Translations under genes and position numbers: made by a program
Shown here: positions 41,660-50,851 of the stretch, in pieces
Position numbering within the stretch: the first letter of the stretch is position 1
Layout of the letters: every line of letters begins with the position of its first letter
DNA from: Bryoerythrophyllum caledonicum
Taxonomy: Eukaryota; Streptophyta; Bryopsida; Pottiales; Pottiaceae
Direction of reading: 5' to 3'
Assembly: GCA_963971425.1 (NCBI GenBank)
Contig: OZ020515.1
Coordinates: 39,909,198-39,973,197 of the forward strand
Length of the DNA: 64,000 nt
Notes under the pieces: generated by a model
What the model saw: only the letters and a program-made list of their open reading frames with translations
Database searches by the model: none
Told to the model about the DNA's origin: nothing

Positions 41660-43734
41660 CCACGAAAAGACTCAAGATGTTACTGAAGAAGTCAAGGCAG
41701 CTTGGAGTTCTCACTGGCGTGAAGCTAATGAACGGTTCGAGGAGCTCTTATGTTCGAATCCAAATTATGCTACATTCCGCGGTAAGATGTTCTACGTGTG
41801 GGATGGCAACCACAGGTATTCTGCATGGTGGCGCTTCATTAATGCGGAGCATGGGAATGATCCCCAATGGCATTATTCGGTCTTCAGCATAGTATTGGAT
41901 CCCAAAGGACGAATTTCTACAATGCTTAACTGTATGCATGATGTGAACTGGTAAGAATTTTAATCAATCATATATTTTGTCCTTAAGGTTTTATTTATAT
42001 TATGCTTACAATTTCAATCTCACAGGTCTACACAAAACGATCACGTCAAGAACAGCTTGACTGCTAAATTGCAACGCATTCGTTACTATGGTGGATTGAA
42101 GTTGGAGGAATTTAAAGACCTTCTTACTCCTGAAGAGTATCGCACTTGTCTCAAAGTGAAGAAAACCAAACCATCTTGGTATCTGCTTACAGTTGACGTA
42201 TTCATATCATTTTTATATCGTGTAAGTAACTTAACTCTTCAATTTGATTTTCATTAATTTTAAATAACTCTTCACTTCAATGTTTATGATATACAATTTA
42301 TGTTACAGCAAGACATTTCTCGTGCATCCGATGAAGCTGCTGCTGAGTACGAGAAGTCAACTCCAGATGAAGATAAATCGCCACAAGGTGCATGGGATGC
42401 GATGGTAGCTGCTGCAAACGCAACAGTTAAAGCAATCAAATCTAAAGATTTTTTAAAATACCTTTCCGTTGCAAATCCAGACAATGGGGATGCTTATTTT
42501 GAAGAGGTATGTTTGCACTAGTATTAAATATAATCATAGCAAATATTACCTCAAGCCCCTTTCTATGGTGTCTCATATTGTTATTTTAATGTCTTCATGG
42601 TGTGTAGATCAACTATCATTTTAGTCACTTCAAAAAGACCGAGATGACTATCGAAAAATTGCAGAAGGTTGCCACTGCAGTTGTTGAGCCTCGTTTTAAA
42701 GCCAAATGGCTTCATTGGTGGAATTTGGGATCGACCCTCCGATCTTCATTTCGGTTTCCAGGTGGAGATGTGTGAGCCGCAAAAACGGCTCACGGTGATG
42801 AATGGACCTCACGTCGGGTCCATTAAGGCTAATGAGTGGTGAAAATGGGTTATCCCATGGACTAGCTCGTGGTTTTTTGATTAAAATGGCCAAGTGGCCT
42901 TTCCCCTCACTAAAAGAGGAGCCATTTATGGGCAATCGCGGAATTTATGTAGTTAGCCAAAAAGGAAGAAAAAAAAAGGGGAATAAACCAGAAAAGAAAA
43001 GCAAAGAGAGAAGGGAAAAAAGACAAAAGAAAATTAGAAAAGAATTAAAATGAGTAGTGGTGGAGAAGAATTTACCTCCTATCGAGTTGTAGACCATATT
43101 CGGTCACGATGAAGAAATCACGAAACCAAAAAAATGGGAGAAGAAGAAGGAGGATGGTGAGGAGAAAAGAAAAAAGAATGGGGCGTTAAAAGCCCTTAAA
43201 AAAATAGTCAAAAGGGTCCAAAAGAAGTGGAAAAGAATCCTCATCAATCACTAAGTAAATTAGGAATTACCCCAAGCAAGGGGAATTCAATTTAGGTAGG
43301 TTAAATTAGATTTTTGCACCTTTGAAAATTAGCTAATAGCTCACTTATTGAGATCATGCACACACATGTGGCATGGAGTCAAAGTTTAGATTTAGATATT
43401 CCTTGGTTAGTGGGACACCCACTTGTGTTAAATGCAAGGGTGGCTAGTGAATTATTGCTCTTTAGTTACTAGTTGTTTAGTGTGACCATTAATGTGCCCA
43501 CCCAAATTGGCGGCTGTGAACGACGAAGGGAACGACCTTGGGAACAAAGAAGGGAGCAAGGGTCTTGGGGTTACCCCCTTGGAGGGCGCTCATTCGAAGG
43601 GTGGGAGGTAGGAGTGAGAGAGGTGTGTGGTAGGAGCTAAGAAACCGAGAGAGGTGTGTGGAAGGAGAGAGAGAGGTAGGGTTCAGATTTCCCCCTCCTG
43701 TGGGCTGGAATGTGATTCAATCGTTGCGAAAATA

Positions 43735-44390
43735 GGGGAGTAGATAGATTAGAAAGTTGGCTTTCCAACAAGCTCAAGAACACGCGGATCGGAGCTGTGA
43801 CGACGAAGATACGGGCGGCGGAGTGAGGACGACCAGCTGGAGGATCGATCGGTGGCGGATCTCATACGGCCTCAGGTTTTCCCTCGTCAGTAGCGGAGTT
43901 CTTGTCCAATCAGGCTAAGATTTTAGGAGTAGATAGATTAGAACGTTGGCTTTCCAACAAGCTCAAGAACACGCGGATCGGAGCTGTGACGACGAAGATA
44001 CGGGCGGCGGAGTGAGGACGACCAGCTGGAGGATCGATCGGTGGCGGATCTCATACGGCCTCAGGTTTTCCCTCGTCAGTAGCGGAGTTCTTGTCCAATC
44101 AGGCTAAGATTTTAGGAGTAGATAGATTAGGAAGTTGGCTTTCCAACAAGCTCAAGAACACGCGGATCGAAGCTGTGACAACGAAGATACGGGCGGCGGA
44201 GTGAGGACGACCAGCTGGAGGATCGGTGGCGGATCTCATACGGCCTCAGGTTTTCCCTCGTCCGTAGCGGATTTCTTGTCCAATCAGGCTAAGATTTTAG
44301 GAGTAGATAGATTAGAAAGTTGGCTTTCCAACGAGCTCAAGAACGCGCGGATCGGAGCTGTGACGACAAAGTTACGGGCTGCGGAGTGAA
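43735..44390 (+). repeat. 189-bp tandem repeat, about 3.5 copies, inside the LTR insertion
   Basis: The word TAGATAGATTAG begins at 43741, 43930, 44119 and 44304, giving steps of 189, 189 and 185. The last step lacks ATCG in the GGATCGATCGG segment. Each unit contains GTTGGCTTTCCAACAAGCTC and GTGACGACGAAGATACGGGC. The last copy is partial. Confidence 0.95.
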
Positions 44391-44397
44391 GAGCACC

Positions 44398-44475
44398 AAC
44401 AAGAGGAGCAAGATCACGAGCTGAACAAGAGGAGCAAGATCACGAGCTGAACAAGAGGAGCAAGATCACGAGCTG
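44398..44475 (+). repeat. 26-bp tandem repeat, three copies
   Basis: Three identical copies of a 26-bp unit beginning AACAAGAGGAGCAAGATCAC follow directly on the 189-bp array. Confidence 0.95.
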
Positions 44476-47400
44476 ACCAAGCAAGTCGAAGGCTAAGGAT
44501 GGAGGGTGAACCGAATTAACTCAGGGAGCCCCTTTTCTTTTCTCCCTCGAACCTCTTCAATTCCATGTGTATGACTTGAACCCTAATTTTCTAAATACAA
44601 AAACCACGCGGAAGCGTTGCCAATTTTTCGGTAGAATTAGGGTTTGCTATATATTCAACTAAATAACCGATTAGAGCGCCATTAGTAAGTGAACACAGCT
44701 GGAGGCTCACTCTTAGTAAGGCTGGGGTGGATTCTTGTGTGAATGAATGTGATACATGCATAGGAATGTGGTGCATGATCTTGAATAAAGTCATGTGTTG
44801 AAGGTGCACTGCTGGTCGCTGGCTGGGAGGTCCAGGGTCGAGTCAAATGATCAATTGAAGGCTGCCATCGTGTTAAGCAAGAAAAACTAATAAGAATACA
44901 AAAAACAAACGTAAAAAACGGAGTCATAATCACGAAGATAATGAAGAATTAAACTTTTAACATAAAAAGAGGAGCCTGTCTGCTGGTTGCTGCTGTTAGG
45001 GTCGCACTTGGGCCTGGAATTGGTGGTTAAGGTGCTAATCAAGTTCACAAGGCAAAATTGAACCTAATGGAGCTTTAAAACATTGGAAACAAAGCTTTGA
45101 GGCGGAAGTTACGCTTGTCTAAAGGTTGGATTCAACCTAAGGCTCAATTCAGCCATCACATCACTAATTATTAACGAACCCTCTTAAGTGACCACGCCTT
45201 GGGTCATCATGCTTGTATGAATGGTTAAAGTATGTTTGCACAAGGGGCTGCATCCCATATGTAGGATCTTGTGTTCAAGATAAGCCACCCCATTAGGGGG
45301 CGGTTTATTTGGCTCACAAGATGTCAAAGAAACTGTGCTGGACTTGTGGCTGAATCGGGCTACGTTTTGGGCTCAGGTATAAACTAAACTTTTGTTGATT
45401 TTTTCTTTAACTTTCAATGTTATTGTTTTACCTATTTCTTTATTGTGCATTCAGTTGGAAAACTTGTTCATTGTCGAGTTCGAGCTTCTTTCTTCGAAAG
45501 AAACCATTTCAGTGGATTGGCAAGCCTCTCCCGGAATCATGAGGCCTGCTGATTATATTGAGAGGTGGCGCATTTTATTATGGGACAAGGCATATTTATC
45601 ATTTCTGCACACAAGCGTCAAGCCTCCTTTTCTCAAGAATTCTCGGCTTGAAAGTCTACCAACTGGAGTCTTTGTTGTTAGCCGTCTTGTCTACAGGTTT
45701 GAACTAAACTCTATCATTTGCTTTCCAACATATTTAACAAATGTTGATTTTATCATATAGAAATTGTGTTATATATTTTAAACAATTGCATTGTTAGTAC
45801 AGGTATGTCATGAGAGAACTTTTGCCTAAGAATGCACTTGGGGAGAACAGCTCCCCTCCATTCTTTGCTGCATGGGCTCAACCTAACTCTGGTCTTTGCA
45901 TCTTCACGGTAATTCAACAAAGCAAGTTCTCGGCAGCACACCTTCAAGGGGGTGCTTGGTACCTAGAGTGTCCCATTTCGTTTACCCCAGATGAAGAGTT
46001 GGAGTTTCGAAATAGCATACTTAGCAACGCACATGTCTTACCAGTAGCAGAGGAAGAGGATGACATTATATTGCAGGGTTCTTCTTCATTACCTCTAGTT
46101 GAGACAGAAGATGGGACTTCGTCTAAAAAGAAAAGGTTGTCGAAGAAGGCGAAGGAGAAGCTTCAGGAAGAGAAGGCAACTCTTGCTGCAAAAGAACAAG
46201 CTGAAATTGTAGAGAAAGTAGTGGCAGATGCTCTTACGAAGGCGGCAACATCAAATCATCATGTATTAGATTCTTCTCCTGTGATGGATTCGCAGGCTGT
46301 AGATTCTTCTTATTTGCAAACCTCTTGGAACGTGGCTGCGCAACGAAAGGCATGTCAACCTACAGCCTCTGGTTCTTCTATATCACCACCTGTGTCCACT
46401 GAGTCATTCATTCAAAATGCCTCAGTGTCCACTATGATGGATTCTTTGGGGCACAGTGGTGGTCACCATCATCTTTGGGCATCACTCCATGATTTTATAT
46501 CTCGGGTATTAAATTTCTCCTTATCAATTTCAATATGTTTATATGATATCATTTGATTTCATTCTTTTCATTATTCATAATTTCTTCTATCAGGTTGGAG
46601 CAGGGAGGACCCGTCGTGTTTCGAATCCACAATGCAAACACACTGGAATCGATCTGATTATTGTGGACATTCCAGAGAATTTGCCTGTGCCTGGAATATC
46701 AGTACCGAATACGGCCATTCCACCTTGGAATGTTAGGCCGGATAAATATATAGAAACGGTGTTTGAATTTGCTGATTTGTACTTGCATGACGACGCCGCT
46801 CTCCTACTATTTCATCCAAATGATCGTGACGTCTTGTTTGAGGTGGAAGAGCTAGCAGAGACTTATAATTTCCGGCTGGAGCACGATTGGTGGGCAATGA
46901 ATGATCTTCCTTTAGCTTTGCCACGTAATTCCTCATCCACGGTATGTTTACACTTTTCATTTTCTAAAATCTGCATAGTATATTAATTATACTAGGTCCT
47001 AATTCATTCTTACATTGTTTTTGTAGTGTACTCGGTTCTGGGCTCAGTTATTTGTACGAGATGATCCAATCAAATCTCAATTCTTCTTCCGCTCGAGCAT
47101 TGATGAACACGACACTTTCTACAATGTGGTAACGTCTGACACTCAGCTTATGCATGAGAGTGTGCCATGGCGAGGGCCTCGGGAGAAAGGTTCTGATTTC
47201 ATGCGGTTCTTCATTGAGGCAACATCAGAGGTTGGAGATATTATATTAGATTGGAATGCCTCCACTGGTAATTCTTATTTGGCACTAAATCTTCCATTTG
47301 ATTTTTGAATGTGCTCAAGCTTTATTTATTCAGTCAAGCCATTTTATAATTCTCTTGGCCTCTTGCAGGAGCATCTATTCGTGTTTGTCAAGCAACCGGT

Positions 47401-47884
47401 CGCCACATTTTGGCCTTTGAAGATGACTCAGAAATCTTCAAATTTCTATTGGAACCTCTTATTCCTACAGCAATGCCACCTCCAGTGGCTCAGAATAAGA
47501 GGATTCGACGGTATGCTTCTAATGAGCGTCCTGAAAAGAGACAAAAACGCAATCGCGTAGCATCTTGTGAGTAAGTTTGGACCTTGTACTATGGTTTATC
47601 CTTCATACCAAAAACATAATACTAAATGTTCTTCAATTCCTTATTGTTTTTTTCCTTGTAGAGTTTCAACAAGATCAACTCCTTCTGCTCCATCAGGGCT
47701 TGTGATGTCTTCACCACCATCAAGAATTTTTCTCCCTAGCTATGCTGCAGATGCGGCTGAAGTGATGGCAGAGTTGCCATCTCCACAATTACGACAACCT
47801 AGGCACGCTTTTGATAAACGTGTTATTCAGTATCTTGATTTAGAGGCTCATGAAAGTGATAGTAGCGAGGATAGTTCTAAATAG

Positions 47885-48536
47885 GCTTACAATGGCGGTC
47901 CGTTCACAGATAGTTCTTTGATTTGCATTGCATGCTAATTGAATAAGCATTTTTTTTTGTTTTACTTGGCCTTCAATTGACATTGATTTGCCAATAGATA
48001 GCTTTATCTTAGATTTCATTTATACTTATCGCATTGTACCGTGTCCTTTAGGACTATTTCATTATATATTGATCTTCTTTTATTCTCTTCATGTAATGTT
48101 ATAATGGTTATACAATTCCAATTTCACACTAATAAGTAATAACTAGCTCATACATTTATCTTCTATCTTACTAATGTACTCTCGCACTATCATGTTATCA
48201 AAAAAGAAATATATTTAACCATACTTTGGGTCTTTGTCTTATCAATCTTTATTTAGTTTCACTTTTGAGTTTTTCTTTTTGTTAGTACTTGTAATATTTG
48301 AGCCCTTAATCCATATAGTATACAAAATTATGGTCTAAAAACCCTACATAGTACATGGTGACATCACTCTTTTTAATAATGTTCATGATGATGTCAGCCC
48401 TAATGTCTATAAATATACTAAGAAAACCCATTCGAATGCAAATCTTTTCAAGTTTTTTAAAAGTATCCCACGGTAATAGGGCCCCTCTTGTTCATTAAGT
48501 CTATGTAAAATCCTTAAAGGTTAGCTCTCTTTTTCT
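47885..48536. other. Right subterminal region of unit 2
   Basis: AT-rich non-coding DNA lies after the ParB/methyltransferase-like stop codon. CACGGTAATAGGGCCC at 48469-48484 is the subterminal motif also seen at 23264 and, inverted, at 9137. No gene is seen. Confidence 0.5.
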
Positions 48537-48585
48537 GCTCACCGCTCTCCGCTCACCGCTCACCGCTCACATACGAGCTTTCCCC
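48537..48585 (-). repeat. Right terminal repeat of unit 2
   Basis: TGCTCACCGCTCTCCGCTC is followed by ACCGCTCACCGCTCACATA and ends GAGCTTTCCCC. It is the inverted partner of 28469-28525. The TTTCCCC end agrees with the TTCCCC ends of unit 0 and the left end of unit 1. Confidence 0.9.
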
Positions 48586-48594
48586 GCATGGATC

Positions 48595-48740
48595 ACAGCT
48601 CCGGATAAAACTCCGGACATCCCGGTTTAGGTGCTGCCACCAGTATCCGGCACTCCGAATGCGTTCCATCGTAGTGACTACCGCTAGTTTGCATCTATAG
48701 AAGTTTAGTCTCCGGGCTTTTTCAAAATTTCATCTGCAGT
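48595..48740 (-). pseudogene. pol: Gypsy integrase, zinc-binding part (first piece)
   Basis: The minus strand encodes MERIRSAGYWWQHLNRDV and SFIRSCDPC, the second half of the HHCC zinc domain that precedes the integrase core. Across the unit 2 insertion it continues as QRTGNPTFRN at 28459. Upstream homology fades at about 48740, where other repeat DNA begins. Confidence 0.85.
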
Positions 48741-48915
48741 CTAATTTCTTCCGCTGCAAAAATTTAAACCGTAGTCTGATTTTCATCCGCAAATTTTTTT
48801 CATCCCCACCCTATTTTTCATTCGTTGCTTTGTTTTTCATCCAATGATGAAATTTTCATCCGCTACGAGATTTTTCTTCCGTCGCATAGAATTTCATCCA
48901 CAGTGGATGAAACTG
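48739..48915. repeat. TTTCATCC-rich repeat, copy 1
   Basis: At least nine occurrences of TTTCATCC/TTTCATCTG/TTTTCATCCGC are spaced 15-30 bp apart, ending in CATCCACAGTGGATGA. A similar cluster is inside the gypsy LTR at 55770-55920. Function is unknown. Confidence 0.7.
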
Positions 48916-49409
48916 TTTTTTTGGCAGAATTAACTTAATAGCGAGGTAATAACTTCCAAAATATTCATTTTTGGGGAATTCCGACTCCAGATTTGGGCTT
49001 CTTTGGAGCGTTTTCATCTAGGAGGTAAGCAAAAAAGTTATTACAAAAGTTTTGAAAATTTGACATTTTGGAGTGTATTTAAAAATAACATTTTAGGGAC
49101 TAAACTTTGGATGTAGATTATGGCTAGAGAATATGTTCATCACATTCGATCTCATGCATGTTTTTTGTGTGTTAGTGTTGGTTGTGTTTTCAAATTTGTT
49201 ATATATGGCGATATTCATTTACAAGACATGTAAGGTGTCTCATTTAAAATCTCATTTGAAACAATAATATGATGATGGACACGGAAAGAATACAATTGGA
49301 TGGAAGGGGACGTCGCCAAAGTGTGCATGAACCCTAAACATGCAAAGTTTGAATCAAACTTTTAACTTTTCTATCCACCTAATTCAGGTGTAAATATTTA
49401 GAAGAATGT

Positions 49410-49940
49410 ACATGACAATGTCATGGAAAACCTTATGAGAAACGATGTTTTTCACCATTCCCTTGAAAAAACAAGTCTTTTCTTTATTGAAAATTTTAAA
49501 AATAGCATACCAACCCAAGTCAAACATTTTCACACATTGTCACTCATTGTGGGGCAAGGTACCAAAAGATCTTACTAATTTTCACATAAAACCTACATAT
49601 CTTTGTATTTGGTACATTTTACTTTCTCCACATTAATATGTGGTGTAAACCTTGTTATTGACAATTCGGATTAGTAATCCAAAACACATTAAGTTCACAA
49701 GAAAAGAAAGTTTGAATTGGCAAAGTTTGAACCGCCACTACTTCCACAGCTGTTTCGAATACGCTACACGTGTCCTCTACCTCAAAAAATTATTGTCTAA
49801 GGAACTACCATCATGTTTAAGGTAGTGGATTTAGACCTTGCCTAGTTCAAAATTTTGACACCGAGTAAGTCAAAGTCTGCTGATCCACTAAACGCAGTGA
49901 AGACCCTAAACCATTTGCTTCACTTCACACACTATAATCT
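49410..49940 (+). repeat. Dispersed non-coding repeat, copy 2
   Basis: It shares with 29150-29690 the words TTTTCACACATTGTC, ATATGTGGTGTAAACCTTGT, TTCGAATACGCTACAC, TAGACCTTGC, GTCAAAGTCTGCTGATCC and ACACTATAATCTT in the same order. Confidence 0.6.
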
Positions 49941-50269
49941 TTCAATCTGTGCGGTCAAAGTTTCTGAAATTTTGTGAATATATTTTTTAATAAGTCTGAA
50001 TTGAGATCCTACGGTCAGAACTAGAAATCAAACTTTTGGTTTCCTTCTATCGTCATTGCACTAGAATCCAACAACTTTGAAGTGTTTTCGGTGCAAAACT
50101 GTGACGATAACTTTGGGGATACAGGAGACATGTTGTATGAGTAGGGAATCAGGCATGAGGAGGCGTTTCAAATGGGGGTAATTTCTATAAATGCTAAATT
50201 ATATTCAAGAAACATAAAATGGTTGAGGTTATGTATAATTTAGTGCCATGGGCACTATGATCTATCCCA

Positions 50270-50560
50270 AAAATTCGAACCCAAACTCGTAAAATTTGAT
50301 ATACGTCTTCTCTACATAAAACCTAGAGATCATCATATTTTACACATTTTTCTTTTTCAACAACATGTAGTGAACACTGAAAACCTTCCTAAACCTGGGT
50401 TTGGATTATCATTTGAAATCTTATTCAGTTTACAAAAAATAAAACGTGGAATGGCAATTTTTAAACTTCAGTATTTGCGCACTTGATTTGAATATGCTAC
50501 AGTTCTTTTCTACCTCTAGAAATTGGTGTGTAGGGAAATCTCATCATAAGGTTGGATTTG
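50270..50560 (+). repeat. Dispersed non-coding repeat, copy 3 (partial)
   Basis: It shares with 29310-29540 the run CTACATAAAACCTAGAGATC, the CAACAACA block, GGATTATCATT, AACGTGG, GCAATTTT, TTTGAATATGCTAC and GGGAAAT-TCATCAT in order. Confidence 0.6.
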
Positions 50561-50851
50561 GATATTTTGAGGTAATTTTTAAAAAAATTCTGAAATACAA
50601 GAATTTTGAAATAGAACACATCGATAAGTTAAAAAATCGGAACTATGCCACAACCTAAACCATATAAAATTCAAAAAATGTCAGTCTTTGCACGGCTATA
50701 TGAAATAAGGTTTTTTTACTTCTTGTGCCCAAATTTCAAAGGCATGGAGTACATATTAATCCAAGACTATTGCTATAGTCACTCTAAAATGTGCATGCTA
50801 TCTAGTATAGTCTAATAATGCCGAAAGGAATAAAGTAAAACCTATGTATTA

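Larger units (their letters stand above)
42771..45318 (+). mobile_element. LTR-type insertion (2548 bp, probably a solo LTR) in exon 8 of unit 2
   Basis: It starts TGTGAGCC and ends GGCTCACA, a perfect 8-bp inverted pair, and is flanked by AGATG at 42766-42770 and 45319-45323. Removing it restores SFRFPGGDV-KETVLDLWLN, which aligns with unit 1 exon 8. It holds 189-bp and 26-bp tandem arrays and no conserved ORF. The start (TGTGAGCCGCAAAAACGGCT) is built like that of the gypsy LTR at 54338, and both contain GTTGGCTTT with nearby GACGACGAAG or GAAGACAGAGTTAC, so the two are probably related LTRs. Confidence 0.88.
35082..47884 (+). pseudogene. ParB-like / beta-class DNA methyltransferase-like gene of unit 2, split by two LTR insertions
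   Basis: Inferred exons: 35082-35324, 35469-35594, 39852-39908, 40021 to about 40188, 40191-40314 with 41665-41950, 42026-42221, 42309-42506, 42608-42770 with 45324-45376, 45455-45696, 45803-46505, 46594-46941, 47027-47267, 47369-47570 and 47662-47884. Exon order and intron phases match unit 1. Exon 1 is basic (RKQKRRKRG). Exon 5 has PRVRPLQEIDVTALERRF and WDGNHRYSAWW (ParB-like). Exon 8 has LHWWNLG, exon 10 AHLQGGAWYLEC and a Lys-rich helix. Exon 11 has DLIIVDIPENLPVPG where DPPY is expected. Exon 12 has VPWRGPREKG and GDIILDWNASTG; exon 13 has ASIRVCQATGRHILAFEDD. DIPE keeps Asp and one Pro of DPPY but lacks the aromatic residue. Removing the two LTR inserts with one duplication each restores frame, so the insertions are what broke it. 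The exon 4/5 junction is unresolved, as in unit 1. Confidence 0.85.
28469..48585. mobile_element. Unit 2: MULE-type transposon with decayed transposase and interrupted ParB/methyltransferase-like gene
   Basis: The element is 20,117 bp (about 16.2 kb without two LTR insertions), flanked by GCATGGATC at 28460-28468 and 48586-48594. The left end is GAGGGAGTCTTATTCATGAG, then GCGGTGAGCGGAGAGCGG; the right end is CTCACCGCTCACATACGAG then CTTTCCCC. Deleting the element and one duplication rejoins the minus-strand gypsy integrase in frame (SFIRSCDPCQRTGNP). Gene order mirrors unit 1: transposase (33819-30078, minus) and ParB/methyltransferase-like gene (35082-47884, plus), diverging from 33820-35081. 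Confidence 0.92.
48916..50851. other. Non-coding repeat DNA with two dispersed-repeat copies
   Basis: I find no gene. Dispersed repeat copies 2 (about 49410-49940) and 3 (about 50270-50560) match the one in unit 2 at 29150-29690. The rest is AT-rich and unassigned. Confidence 0.5.

Noticed and set aside
42802..43053. Lys-rich small protein (RKKKGNKPEKKSKERREK)
   Set aside because: It lies in the LTR insertion and is an A-rich low-complexity frame.
45230..45300. tRNA-derived SINE suggested by GTGTTCAAGATAAGCC
   Set aside because: Only a weak B-box-like word is present, with no A box or tail, and the stretch lies inside an LTR with well-defined ends.
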